From: Sphaerulina vaccinii
Taxonomy: Eukaryota > Ascomycota > Dothideomycetes > Mycosphaerellales > Mycosphaerellaceae
Length of the DNA stretch: 64,000 bases
Direction of reading: 5' to 3'
Assembly: GCA_022570795.1 (NCBI GenBank)
Contig: JAKUDP010000012.1
Location: 744,001 to 808,000 of the forward strand
Under the pieces are notes generated by a model. That model ran no database searches. It was not told where the DNA came from and saw nothing but the letters and a program-made list of their open reading frames with translations. This document shows positions 49,726 to 61,610 of this stretch, in pieces (the first letter of the stretch is position 1; every line of letters begins with the position of its first letter). Position numbers and translations under genes: made by a program.

Positions 49726-51081
49726 ATGAGCGGTTTCGCAAGCTCCACCTCTCACTGGCCAGGTAGTCTGATCCGTGACTGCCAAGGCAAGGATGGTTGC
49801 TGTAGTGGCTTCTTCCGGCTGGAGAAGATCGCTACGAACGGGTCTCTAGAGTCTAGCCTCGACAACGATGTTCACCCACTCTTCGCCCCGAAGAACCTTG
49901 CTGGTCTGCCCACAGGAGAAGTCGGAACTGCATTCCGCCTTGCCACTTATTTCATTGAGGCGTCTCTTCCTTTCTGGCATAGTCTGATCTCTGGAGACCT
50001 TGTGAATATTGGGAGCAATGGCAATGGTGGATCGAACTTCCAGATGCGGGAGCAGGTCAGAGATCTCTCCGGCATGAAGGAGGACCAGAAGACCGACGCT
50101 CGTGCACGTCTCGAAGAGCTCGCCAGTTATATTACTTTCGCTCTCGGAACAGAATCACCAGAAATCAACGACGCCGTAAAACAATCCCATATGATTGAAG
50201 ACAGTTCTTTCTTCGCAGGTTATCATTCGATAATCTACCTCGGAAAGGAACGCATCGACTTTCTAGAAGCTAATACCAACGATGACCACCATCTGCTCAA
50301 CCTCTTACTACTAGCCAAGGATATATGCCACGAACTAGCCCACGCAGTATTATATGCGCGCTGGCCCGAAGCGTCAGGCGATCACGACTACACTTTCTTT
50401 GATGGCATCGACGTAGCTGAAGAAGGTCTTGTATGGGAAACGCGCACATTCGGTGGGCTCCTCCGGACTATGAAAAGACCTTATCATGTTCAAGAAGGCA
50501 CGCCTACGAGTTCCGGGACTCATCTGTACGAGATCGATGGCGCAGCAAGCACGCTGGGGAGCAGAATTATATGTTTGAATGAGTTCCCGAATCTGGAGCA
50601 TGTCAGGAGATATCAGGAGAACGACTGGCCGCTTGGTGTTCGAGAGGATGCGAGAGTCGCGGATCCGTATATGATCTGGAATGTACCTTTTGGATTCGTT
50701 GCGAAGCTCTTTCGGAAGGAGTTCTGGGAGCGAGAGTTTGTCCCTGGGGCGCGTGATGCGTTGCATGTTCCTTTGAGTACTGGGTATAGATATTGCTATG
50801 TCGATCCTAAGGCCTCGGAGCAGCAAGAACAAGCTGAGCCCAATGCGAACACTGGAGGGAAGCGAAAGCATGAGGACGACTCTACGAATGGCGAGGGGGC
50901 GAAGAGGACGAAAACTGATACAGGTTCTGTGCCGGGCGAGGGAAATTTGATCCCAGCTTCGAGATTTCGAGGAGTACCTGCTCAGGAAAGTCCTCAAGTT
51001 GTGCCGCATGGTTACAGGATTGATGGTGATGGCGGCTTGATCCTGCCTGTTGGGCAAAATGTTGCGGGTGTGTTACAATGA
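49726..51081 (+). CDS. Putative zinc metallopeptidase-like protein, HExxH family, copy A
   Basis: A 451-residue, single-exon protein. Motifs: ASLPFWHSLISGD (about 85-97), a helix with CHELAHAVLYARWPE (about 201-215) and DVAEEGLVWETRTFGGLLR (about 228-246). HELAH fits the HExxH zinc site, and a Glu about 25-30 residues later fits the third ligand of gluzincins. The gene 405 bases downstream shares all three blocks, so these residues are conserved between paralogues. The C-terminus is disordered with a bipartite nuclear signal (KRKHEDD...KRTK). No signal peptide is seen. I do not recognise a named family; peptidase activity is inference from the motif. Confidence 0.72.
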   Translation: MSGFASSTSHWPGSLIRDCQGKDGCCSGFFRLEKIATNGSLESSLDNDVHPLFAPKNLAGLPTGEVGTAFRLATYFIEASLPFWHSLISGDLVNIGSNGNGGSNFQMREQVRDLSGMKEDQKTDARARLEELASYITFALGTESPEINDAVKQSHMIEDSSFFAGYHSIIYLGKERIDFLEANTNDDHHLLNLLLLAKDICHELAHAVLYARWPEASGDHDYTFFDGIDVAEEGLVWETRTFGGLLRTMKRPYHVQEGTPTSSGTHLYEIDGAASTLGSRIICLNEFPNLEHVRRYQENDWPLGVREDARVADPYMIWNVPFGFVAKLFRKEFWEREFVPGARDALHVPLSTGYRYCYVDPKASEQQEQAEPNANTGGKRKHEDDSTNGEGAKRTKTDTGSVPGEGNLIPASRFRGVPAQESPQVVPHGYRIDGDGGLILPVGQNVAGVLQ

Positions 51082-51486
51082 GAGTGTTTATATCGTTCTA
51101 TTCCTCGAACAGGGACCCTTCTTACCAAGGACCCCCTCACTACATCTCCTGCATTGAACGACAATGCCGGATCCAGATGCCCTGGTATGCCGCACCGACT
51201 TTTCTTCTCGATCACCCAGTCCTTTGTGCTTGGTCTTCGCCGGAAGAGGAAGTGCGGACCAAAAATATAATGCACTTCTCGAAGCAGAGGAGGGCTTGTC
51301 TGGTATACAAAGAAAATAGAGAGACGCTGTAATGTCCATGAGTCCGCTTTCGTCTATGCTGATCGAGTGATAGTGCAGGAAGGTAAGCATCTATGTCGCT
51401 GACTTATGTTTCCTATACTCGTTCGCCTCTATACAGCTGTTCCATGATAGTTCATTCTCACGCTATATACACTAATCAGCCCCGGG
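51082..51486. other. Spacer between the two HExxH paralogues
   Basis: No gene seen; the spacer holds the 3' end of copy A and the upstream region of copy B. Confidence 0.5.
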
Positions 51487-52836
51487 ATGATGGAGTGCAT
51501 ATTAGAACGGATCGATAAGCCCAAGGACTGTACTGGTCCCTGTTGCAGCGACTTCTGGAGGATCGAATCGCTGGAGGATGTACCACTCCCATCACTCAGG
51601 AACCCTATACACCCTCTTTTCACTAGAAACAAGCTGCAATGTCTCTACAGTATACTAAACCATGACGCCATTCTCGACCGTACTGCACAATTGGCCACAA
51701 AGCTACTCGAGGCCTCTCTACCCTTCTGGCATTCCTTGCTGTTTGGGGATATCCGAGATCAGGGCGAGTGGGAGGTCTGGAATATCAAAGGCAAGACTGG
51801 TCGTAAGACTCAGTGGGAGATATGCAACGAGGTCGGCACTCTCACTCAGCCACAGCAACAGAAGACAACAGCTAGGCTCCGAAAACTTGCCGCATATGTT
51901 CGGTACCAAGTCGACTCTACCGACCTAGAAGGCGATGAAGGGGGTGCTTTCACCGAGGAAGAGGGGTGGATTGGAACAGGTCTCAATCCAAATGTATTCT
52001 GGTCGGGTCGAAGGTCTTATATACAGTTCTCAGGTCACTTCGAAGCTAACATGAAAGTCGAAAAGACCATAGATGCCGTAGGCTATCATTGGCATGCTTT
52101 CTACCTCGCCAAGGTTCTCGTTCACGAACTTGTGCATGCTGCAGTAAATGCCAGACGTCCCGAAGTCAAGGGCGACGATCCTAACGATGTGAGCGAAAGT
52201 CAGGGGAACCTGTTCTTCGAAGGCAGCGATGTGGCCGAGCCTGGATTTGAGTGGGAGAAACGAACATTTGGCGGCTTGTTGACTAGCTGTGGGCCTGGGC
52301 CTACGAAGCATGAGAAACTTGCTGCAGATGGGAGTGATATACCTCTTGGGCCTTCTTTCTATAAAGATGATGATGAATTCGTTCCTTTTGCAGGTATGAT
52401 ACGCCGTCGTCAGTGGCCTTGCATCTGGCTCAATGCACATTACAAGAAATCCGAAAGCCAGATAGGGATCAGAGGAGATGCAAGGGTTTCGGTCAAGTCA
52501 ACTTTCTGGAATGTCAGCTTCCAGGACATCCACAGGCTGTTTCAGCAGGACTTCTGGACCAAAGCGGACCTCACGAATACTAAAGCACTGTGGCCAGAGC
52601 AAAGCAGTGGCATGATGTGGCCTTGGCCTGCAGCTGACGAGAATGTTGATGTGCCAGCGGGCTTCCAGATGCTCAAGACTAGACTCATGTTGCCAGCAGG
52701 AGATCGCATGGACGAAGACGAGGAGGAGAGCGAGAGGGATGAGGAGGATGATGCAATGGAAGACGAGGACGAGGAGGGCGATGAAGAGGATGAGAGTGAC
52801 GACGACGATGAGCATGGCATGGATGTTGACAGTTGA
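51487..52836 (+). CDS. Putative zinc metallopeptidase-like protein, HExxH family, copy B
   Basis: A 449-residue, single-exon paralogue of the gene at 49726 in the same orientation. It shares KDCTGPCCSDFWRIESL with KDGCCSGFFRLEKI of copy A, ASLPFWHSLLFGD, VLVHELVHAAVNARRPE (HELVH at about 212-216) and DVAEPGFEWEKRTFGGLL. Also shared are IGIRGDARV..STFWNVSF and IHRLFQQDFW. The tail (about 400-449) is almost purely Asp/Glu, a feature of nuclear or chromatin-linked proteins. Divergence is considerable, so the duplication is old. An acidic tail here and a basic nuclear signal in copy A suggest different partners. Function unknown. Confidence 0.72.
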   Translation: MMECILERIDKPKDCTGPCCSDFWRIESLEDVPLPSLRNPIHPLFTRNKLQCLYSILNHDAILDRTAQLATKLLEASLPFWHSLLFGDIRDQGEWEVWNIKGKTGRKTQWEICNEVGTLTQPQQQKTTARLRKLAAYVRYQVDSTDLEGDEGGAFTEEEGWIGTGLNPNVFWSGRRSYIQFSGHFEANMKVEKTIDAVGYHWHAFYLAKVLVHELVHAAVNARRPEVKGDDPNDVSESQGNLFFEGSDVAEPGFEWEKRTFGGLLTSCGPGPTKHEKLAADGSDIPLGPSFYKDDDEFVPFAGMIRRRQWPCIWLNAHYKKSESQIGIRGDARVSVKSTFWNVSFQDIHRLFQQDFWTKADLTNTKALWPEQSSGMMWPWPAADENVDVPAGFQMLKTRLMLPAGDRMDEDEEESERDEEDDAMEDEDEEGDEEDESDDDDEHGMDVDS

Positions 52837-53013
52837 GTAGATCAAACCTGCCGCAGGTAGTATAGTAAGACCTCAAGTGAAGCCGCCAGCTTCAATGTTT
52901 ACTGCGTCCCGCAACTTAAGCACTTCGTCTGCCGCACTAGCGCTGCCACTAGTTTCCCTCTTCAAAACCAAAATCTAAACTTCCTGCAATCTCAACAAAA
53001 CAACGGTAACACA

Positions 53014-53473
53014 ATGGCACCAGATCAATCTCCATCAACTGCATTGGCCACTATGCCACCAACCTCGCCACCAGCCTCGGATCTGGACTTTCCGCAATCG
53101 CTGAGCGATTGAGTCGCCGCCTTCTTCGCCACTCCGCCTCTGGCCTCGGACTGGGCGCCCATTACGACAGCCCAGGTGGGCCACAGGATCATGGCGGTCA
53201 TCAGAGAAGCCCAAGAAGGAGGCACAATTCACTCCATGATTGGGCAAAGGAGGCCTTGCCTCACGCAGAGCTCGCCCAGTCGCGTGTGACCGATTTCTTG
53301 CATGAGAAGGGAGTCAACCTGCAGGTAGTCGATTGGGTGAGTGAATCGAAGTAACTAACGCTATGAGCTTTCTCTGACAAACCTAGGCCGGACTATGCCA
53401 ATGGCTGAGCGGACAGGATGGAAATGCTGTCGTGCCAGGCGATGGAGAAGAGGCGCCAAGCACTGCGAAGTGA
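53014..53473 (+). pseudogene. Unrecognised small gene with one stop and one frameshift
   Basis: ATG 53014 reads a Pro/Ser-rich start to TGA 53110-53112. The same frame goes on with FATPPLASDWAPITTAQVG and HRIMAVIREAQEGGTIHSMIG to about 53245. One missing base there restores AKEALPHAELAQSRVTDFLHEKG and NLQVVDW, which ends exactly at an intron (53337-53386, GTGAGT donor, CTAACG branch, CCTAG acceptor). The last exon, 53387-53473, reads AGLCQWLSGQDGNAVVPGD to TGA. Two independent lesions between good splice sites mark a decayed gene of about 150 codons. The family is not recognised. Confidence 0.6.
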
Positions 53474-53694
53474 AGTGTTCCAATTCTCACTTCGTAGGGT
53501 CTCAGCCTTTTTCACTTCGGATGTGAGAATTCCTGAACACGGCATGTCTCACCTTCAGTTGTGTCGCACTTCTTTCCTAACCACCTCTTGCAATCTTCAC
53601 GCACATTGTATTCCAGCAAGACATCCAACACATCACCTTCGAACTCAGACCATTGCGCCTCTGACACTCCCGCAGCACACAAAGCTCCGCCATC

Positions 53695-55074
53695 ATGTCT
53701 AACAGGAAGCGGAAAGCAAAAGCATACGTCGAGGACCTCACTCTGAGTGACGATGACATCTACGAGGTCCACATGCACGAACAGCCACCACGAAAGAGAC
53801 ACCACGCGCGATACCTCCCAGAATATTCAGCCTCTGTTATTGACTCCCGTCGACTCCCAAAGCCACAGTGGCAAAGATCTCCGCACAAAGAGTGTATGAT
53901 CTGCATCGAGTCTAAACACAGCATTGAGTTTCCAGCAGTACACGATGGCAACCACCAGCATGACGAGGAAGAGGTCTGCGACGAATGCTGGGAGACACAC
54001 CTGCGAATCCAGATAGAAAGCAAATCGACAGACGAAGTCAAGTGTGCCCAGTGTAATGTGCTCCTTGCTGAGCCTGACATACGCAGATTGGCCGGCCGGG
54101 TGACCTACAACAGGTAAGCTCTAATCCTGTCGCGACTCTGCACAAAACTGACCAGAATGCAGCTACACAGAGAAAGCCAGCCTGGATCTCATCAAGCAGG
54201 ATCCGCTGTTCCGTTCCTGTCCCTCTACAGATTGCAGCTACGGTTACATCCATACTACCGGTGAGGACGGCAACATTTTCCGGTGCGAATTATGTGACTG
54301 CCGCTACTGCATTCTTTGCGAGGCCACCATGCACGAGGAAGAGACCTGCGAAGCGTATCAAGCTCGCCTGTTCCAAGAGCGAGGCGCACAGAAGAGGCAG
54401 GAGGCTGCTTCGCGGAAGTACTTGAAGTCCAACTCCAAGAAGTGCCCGCGGTGCACGATTCACATTCAGAAGATCACAGGTTGTGACCACATGACATGTA
54501 AGTCAACCGAGTACCGAGTAATGCAGATATACTGACGATCACTACAGGCAGGCAGTGTAAGCATGAGTTTTGCTGGACCTGTCTTGCGCCATACCTTGGA
54601 CCGAGGGGCATTAACCAGCGTGGTAACGAGGCACATCGAGAAAGTTGCGCGTACCTTCCGGCGAATCTACCATCCATAGCGCCTCAAGAGGCAGAAGGCT
54701 GGGACTCGGATGAGAATCTCGATGAACCGGAGGAGAAAAATCCACCAGCCTTTCGTCCTAGAAACTTCCTACGAGGGGAAGCGATAGGTGAAGCAGCAGA
54801 CGGAGTTCCGCGTGCTCAGCGTGGTCTGAGATTCGGCAGAGCCACAATCGATCTGGCAGCTGGGAATGATGCTGTGTATGCTGCTGAGGACGACATCCAG
54901 CGAGCTTCACATCGTCCACTCATGCAGGACTATTTTCACCTCTTCCCAGCTCGAGCACCTACGAGGACTCACCCACATCCGCAATTATCTCCTCCTCGGT
55001 ATCCCGTACGGCCGGCATGGTGGGATGAGTTGTTCCCGGGACGTCCGCACAGAACTCACTCTAGGAGGATATAG
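53695..55074 (+). CDS. RBR-type (RING-IBR-RING) E3 ubiquitin ligase
   Basis: A 426-residue protein from exons 53695-54113, 54163-54497 and 54548-55074 (introns 49 and 50 nt, GTAAGC and GTAAGT donors). RING1 starts at KECMICIE (about 73), with a CDECW and CAQC pair. The IBR follows (FRSCPSTDCSYGYIH, FRCELCDCRYCILC, HEEETC). RING2 is KKCPRCTIHIQKITGCDHMTCRQCKHEFCWTC, where the Cys of TGCDHM is in the position of the catalytic Cys of parkin-type ligases. The C-terminus is Arg/Pro-rich. The substrate is unknown. Confidence 0.88.
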
Positions 55075-58000
55075 AGTAACGCTGCAAGTGCAAGGGGGCC
55101 AGAGAGACGAGACCAGTGGCATAGCGATAGCGAGAGGCATACTGGAAAACTCGTGACTCAGGGTGGATTTGCATTGTTTTACAGCGAATCATACTCAGAA
55201 GATGCGCTGCGAAACGTTGCCGCGGCCTGACATAGGTTTGCTGAGCTTGGTCTCTGTGGCTCCACTCTCAAATCTCCTTCGGACACTTTTGACAGACTCA
55301 GCTGTACCACTAGGAGAATTTCAATATTTCGAGAGTCAGCTGTACCACCAGGGAAATTTGCCATGTTCGTGATGTTCCAATGTCAAGCCGAAACCTTGCG
55401 TCATTCAATATATTACGATGTCGAGATCCTCAATGGCCAGGGTAGCACATCGTGGTAGCGTACAACAATAGTCTCCGTAGCGTATTTAGGGTGAAGATCA
55501 TGGGTGTACAGCAATGAGACAATCTTGAACTCCAGCCTCCGGCACGTGGAACGGAAAGAGAATCGGAACAATACTGTCAGAGCTTCGGATTGAACCAGAA
55601 TTTGCTGCAGAACTTTGTGGATTGTGATGTGCTAGAGATGTCCAGACCTTGTATGGCGTCGAAGTCATGTCTCGTGTCATTCGAGATCGAGCACCCAGCA
55701 GCGTTACTTCGGAGCATGCCAATATGGTGCGCATGCATAGCTCGATGGACGTTAAAGCTGCGGCACAGGTTGTACCTGCAGGTGGGCCGCATCACGCAAG
55801 CAACCTTGTCTTCGAGGCTGATTTATGGTCATCGTGACTGAGCCATTGAGCCTGTAGCCTTCTAGACACCGGATCCAGATGTGGGTTGATCTGTTTGCAA
55901 CCGTTGTCCTCAACGGTGGCATAACGTGCTGGCTGTCCGGATTATTCAACGCCACTAGCCAGCCACGAATCTTTCCTTCCTAAGCTTGTCGGCCACCTTC
56001 GCTTGTGTCGCACAACATATCAGCTAAGTCCAGGAATAGCAATACTATATTCTTTGCATCCTCAATTGGTATCGTGCCATGGTGTCGGTATCGCGACCAT
56101 TGTATGACTGCATACGGACAGCGATGGAAGTGACGTTCCATAACGAGCCAGCAACTAGACCATTGGGTTGCCACATGGAGATCTGACAACGCTCGCAACG
56201 GCTGTCGAGTTGCACACGGACAGCCGCCAGTCTTCTTGTGGATCAAGTCTGCCAAGACAAGATTCCGAGATTGATGGACCAATTTGAACAGCCTTTCCGG
56301 CATAGAGTCATATTGTATAGCACACTTCCGCGTGACATCCGAGCAATTGAGTACGCACCGCTGTCAGAAGCGTGCGGCGGTAAATGATAAGTTTGCTCTC
56401 CATGGCGACCAGTTCTTCGTTCATGGACTTCGTTATCCGCGGGTAGTTTGGCGGAGGATCACGGTCGGGCCGTTTGAGGCGTTGGCATTCCTGCTGACGA
56501 GTCGTGTAGTCGTGGCGGTACACGTGCCAGCCAGGCAGCTCAGTCTGGATAGTGATGAATACTTCCGATCACGATGTTGATGTAGGAGGAAGACCTGATG
56601 TTGCAGATGAGCGGACAACGAAGGAGGTGTCGGTGTTCGCCGCCTTGGCGCTTTTCAAACTGTCCCTGCCGCTTGCAAGGAGTATAGACTTCACGTCTAC
56701 CAATCTTTCACCAACCATCACTTGTCTACGCCTTTCATGTATCTACATATACTGCCACGACCGAATATGACTCGACTTGGTCCACGTGCACGATACAGCC
56801 TGCTCATCTTGACAGTCTTCACGCTTTCCGGCATTCTGAAGCCTTCGGCTCCTCTCCCGCTGCATGATATTCTTTCGATTTCCGTAGCGTGCTCGGAGAT
56901 CTAAGATGACCGAGTTATGCATGCGGACGGCCGCTCGGGTATGCTAAGGCAGTCGCCATCATTCAGTTCGCTTCGACTCGCCGAGATCAGATGAGAAGAC
57001 AGAATCATCTGCGAACCGCAAAACCCTGCAGCGCAAACTCCACCGGAGGCGTCAGTGACAATAGCTCAGCAGGCCGGAACCTTTCAACTGAGTGGATCCT
57101 TGACGGTTCATGCAGAATCGTTGCTGGGTGGATCATCCACAGTTGCCAACGAACGCGTGCGGACCTTGCTCCATTCGTCTCGTACCGTTGTGGTTGGCAT
57201 CGGCCGTTCCGCTACAGTGTGCCAACGCCATGCACGCGCGCTGGTCCGACAGAGACAGCAGGATGACATGGCTTACCGACATTCACTCCATACCTGAAGT
57301 TGCGAAGGCCGTTTCTGGATGCTGGCCACATGCAAAAGATGCCTGACCTGGTAGGACTGGATCTGGCAATGGGCCAGATGGGCATGACTAGATGTTCGGC
57401 TCTTGATAACCTTACTGGGGCTTCCGATCGCCACAGGCTTCATAACAAAGATCTATGTGAACGAAAAGACGATCATTTGCTGAGGTGCATATCAACTTAC
57501 GACAATTCTGCCGCAGCTTTCGCGCAGGATTCTGTCAGCAATACTCCGTAGCGGCTAGTCCCTTTTGATTGGACACAACCATCGCTCAGCGGCAACGACC
57601 ACCGGAACACGCCTCGCTAATACAATGCTCCAGCCATGTACTGGTTGCTGATCGAGTGACGCACGGATATCTCAGTATTCATGGATCCTCAAGACTGCAA
57701 GGATGCCTGCCAGTGTGGCGCCGCGAAGGTCTCTCGAATGGCCCGCACAGGCGTTCTCTATGCTTGTCTCCAGCTTTGTTTATGTTGCGCTCGAGCTGGC
57801 TGATGTAGTAAGTACTCACTGTTCTGTGCTAGCTGGGTTCAGCGGAATCATCCATCCAGCACATCTATCACAGTTACTCTATCGACAATATGTTGTTCGA
57901 GCGTTGCGACATGTACCGGAGCATAATAACTCTCGTGCAGTGGCTTCTGGTAAAGCTTAAATATGGCGGCGCAGCTGGTTCCCGCGCGTTTGCTCACTGT

Positions 58001-58483
58001 GGGGATATGGAAGGAGCTTGGTCCCGCCATGTTTCGGACGTCGTCTCTCAGCCATCGCATCGCTGTAGCGCACTTACCACGGTCTCCAGGATACCATTCT
58101 TTGCGACGAACTTGCACTGGACATCACAGCTGACGTACTCTTGAACAGTCCTGCTTGCGACTTGACATCTTGCTGTTGTCAATGTGCTAGCAGAAGCCTG
58201 CGTCAAGACTCCCATTGGCATACCCGAGAGGATCTCCGATCAAGCATATCGACATAACATCACGAAGCTGACAGCTGGATCCAATTCTCCATCTCCTACC
58301 ATACACCACTTCTACCGGTCATTCTTGGATTCCATTTACGGCGCCTGCCCTTTCCGCGAGACATTGTTCAACGTCTTCTACGAAATGATACCATGCAAAT
58401 GGCCTGCGACTTTAGCTTACGGAAGCAATTGAACGGAGAGCTCCTCTCAGTGGCTCCAATCTCCTTCGAGCAAAGCAAGAGCA
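55075..58483. other. 3.4-kb gene-poor region
   Basis: This is the longest stretch without a recognised gene in a window that otherwise has one about every 1.5 kb. The best candidate is a minus-strand ORF at 55980-56303 (ATG 56303, 107 codons) with a partly protein-like translation; it has no family. A neighbouring frame at 56308-56523 lacks an ATG. No terminal repeats, transposase or reverse-transcriptase motifs were seen. The base composition does not change to strong AT richness. Confidence 0.5.
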
Positions 58484-60451
58484 ATGATCACCGAACGTGG
58501 CTCGTCCTGTCTGTCGTATCTGTCGCCCGGGTCAGAGCTGTGCTCTTTGCGCACTGATTCTCCAACGCCCAAACTCAATCCATTCACACATCTGGATCAG
58601 TGTAACGCGCATAGCTATCCCTCGCCGCCTATGTCAAACCCGCCTTCGCCGCCGAGGTTTCCTCAAGATCGTCCAGCTTCAACATCTCATGAGCCACGGG
58701 TCGCTGCTGGGGCAACAACAACCACGACCACCGCATTTTCTATGCCCGTAGCGGCTCCAAGCAGTGCTGCATATGGCACACCACTGCATACACCAAGAAC
58801 GCCCGGACCGTTCATGCAAACACAGACTACGACAGCAACGATCCAGATATCGCAGTCTTTCCCAGCGTACAGCACATCACAAACGCTGCCGCCCTTCGGC
58901 ACACAATCTGAGGCCGGACCTTCTAGTCTGAAGGGTGGTCGCAAGTCCAAAGCGCACGTAGCTTCAGCATGTATCAACTGCAAACGTGCACATCTCAGTT
59001 GTGATGTCAATCGACCGTGCGCGCGATGCGTGTCATCCGGCAAGCAGGTCAGTTGCTAGCACATATATGTGCAAGCTCATATCTAACGTGTCTTGCAGGA
59101 CTCGTGCTTCGATGTCCAACACAAGAAACGCGGACGACCCAGACTCCGAGAAGAGGGCGAGTTCAAGGTCGAGCGTGTAGCACACGAAAGCATGTCTGCT
59201 ACCTCTGGGATGACCAATGAACCAGCCTTGTCATCGAGACCGATGGCAATACCACGACCGAGGCGAGCTGAGTCGTTCCGTTCGCTCCGCTCCCAGGAGA
59301 TTGACGTGTCGCGACAAGCCGGAAGTTCTTCATACGCATATGACCCACCAGGAACAATGGCAGCTGGGCCGTCGCGACCTCAGTATCACCCTGCTCCTCC
59401 AAATTTTGAGGTGCCAACAGCGTACTTCGATCTGGATCTGGTCATGATCAGAGCAAATCAACCGTTCTGTCAAATCATGCATATCAACGAACGGGATCAT
59501 GTCGGACGGCAGCTTGGAGAGATCGCTGCACCTGTAGATGGCGTGACTTTCGCTGCCATTATAGCAAGTCTGAGGGCCGAACGCGACCACCAAGCTCCTG
59601 CCTATATGCCGCCAATCGTGCAAGCGGGCGAAGACCTGCTAGGCGGAGCTTCACTGAACGACGCGGATCGGTTCACGCAAGGCTCTGACGACCATACCTA
59701 TACTTGGAGACAGTCGTATGCTGCTCATTCTGCACAAAGCTTCCCAGCGCGCATGCGATTGGCGAGAAGCAATGCATATTTCGTTGCTGTAACACTGCCG
59801 AGCTTCCATCCAGCACCGCAGCCAGAGATAAGGACGACTCAACTACAGCCACATACACACTTTTTGCCAGCTTCACACATGGAATCGTCTATACCTGAAT
59901 CGCAGTATACAGCACCGCGACATCAAGTTACTCAGTCCGCGCCAGCTGGAAGTTATATGCCGCAATCTTCAACGGTTCCGCTACCGGCTCCACATCGAAC
60001 GCCTGGTCACCAGCCGACCCGTTCTTACCCGCCACCCCAGCCACCTCTGCCGTACCAGCAACATGCTCAACGTCAGGCACCGTTAGGATCTTTCCAAGAA
60101 CCGCTGCATCTGCATGCGTTGTCTGGTCCACCACCGTCTTCTGCCATGCCAGCAAGACCTCCACCAGCTGAGCCACCTACAGAGACAACAGTTTTCACTC
60201 CCAGGTCCACTCCACAAGAACCTCATCCGAGCCATACACATATCCAACAGACTGGAGTGCAGCTTCCGCCTATTCTCGGTACTGCACCCTATAGAGCTAC
60301 TACGTACGGCGTTGGAACTGCGCCGAGCACAGCGACATCGCGCACACCCGATGTAACGCGATCAGGCGAGGCATCCACGGATGAAGGTGGTAGTACCTCA
60401 AGATCGCCACGAAAACGTCTCAAGTTGGACCTTGGCGACGTCCTGCACTAG
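58484..60451 (+). CDS. Zn2Cys6 transcription factor
   Basis: A 638-residue regulator from exons 58484-59047 and 59099-60451 (51-nt intron, GTCAGT donor, CTTGCAG acceptor, phase 0). The intron interrupts the zinc cluster, whose six cysteines are in ACINCKRAHLSCDVNRPCARC and, after the junction, DSC. KKRGRPRLREEGE follows as the basic linker. Residues about 280-430 (YFDLDLVMIRANQPFCQIMHI, DRFTQGSDDHTYTWRQSYAAHS, ARLARSNAYFVAVTLPSF-like text) look like the PAS-type region often paired with this kind of cluster. The rest is Pro/Gln/Thr-rich. The C-terminus has SPRKRLKLDLG, a nuclear signal. Targets unknown. Confidence 0.85.
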
Positions 60452-61610
60452 GGGGACGCACACAACCTTCTACCTTGGCTTTTGAGTAGCCAACACTCTT
60501 GAACATCATAATTAGCGAGGCGTTGGGGTGCAATGGCTGGCCAAGGCCGCCGGAGGCATTCGCATGTATAGATCGCACTTCTTGGTATCACTAATCCGTG
60601 TGTATAGAAAATGACCAAGTACATATGGCGGAAATATGCTTTGAATAGGCACTTTCGCATTCTTCTCGATGATCGACTTTCCTGTAGCGATTAAGCCTCA
60701 TTTAAAAGCCATGTCCGAGCGTGGGATCACAGCATATCTGCTTCAGCTGGGCTTACTGCCATATGGCAATGACAAATGTCCACGCCTCATCTGACTGTAT
60801 AAGAACGCCAAAGGCGTAGAACAATAGCTGTCGACAATTGCAGAGACTCTTGTGTTGCAAGTGGCGATCTCGCTCGTGCAGCGACCCGGATATGTAAGCC
60901 TTATGCAAGCCACTTTTCGCAGCAACAGCCATCGGTACATACCACTTCGAGAAGGATCGAAAGTCCGGAGGATTGCAGGAAGACAAAATCTGAAACATAT
61001 CTCTGCACGCCTGACTCCAGTATCCGCTGGCGACATCATCACCTTGCAGTGAGGAGCTGTCCACATCATAGCCGTGGCCGCGCAAGCTCGAGGAGTTCAC
61101 ACGCATATCCCTGTCAGTCTTTCCACTTAGGCTGCATGCATGATTATGCGAACTTGTCTTGGCATTTGCTGCAGTGGAAGACGTGCTTGTTCAGATACTG
61201 CTGCATGTAAGAACTTCTCGGCCAAGGCTGCACACGCAATGTGCTGATGACCTTAAAGCTAGGTTTGAGCCTTCATTGCCAGCCTGTCATCCTGAGGCAG
61301 TACGATCTCTTCCGCCATGTTGTTGTCGGAACTTCTCGTATTCGTTCTACATTACTGCTGCTGCCTGGTGTCTTCCCATTGCATTCGTGGACGTTATGCG
61401 AACAGCACCATTCTCCATCGATCGAAACGCTACGCTCCTCGCAGGAACTCGGGATGCATGGTGTGCTTGTCGAAGCTGAGATCGTTGTCGTTTTTCGTGT
61501 AGGAAGTCATCTACTATGGCGAAAACGTCAGCATGTATACATCAAGAGCTTCAATGAACAATATGCTGCTGGACAACAGATCAGATACCCCCAGCTCCCG
61601 TAGCCGAAGA
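60452..61610. other. Intergenic region, weak ORFs only
   Basis: A minus-strand ORF at 60753-61106 (ATG 61106, 117 codons, translation with CRDMFQILSSCNPPDF) is the best candidate but has no family or splice support. Plus-strand ORFs at 61159-61603 start without ATG or show no motif. Confidence 0.4.

Noticed and set aside
52498..52845. Minus-strand ORF rich in Ser, Leu and Val opposite the acidic tail of the second HExxH gene
   Set aside because: It is the complement of GAT/GAG repeats and not a membrane protein gene.
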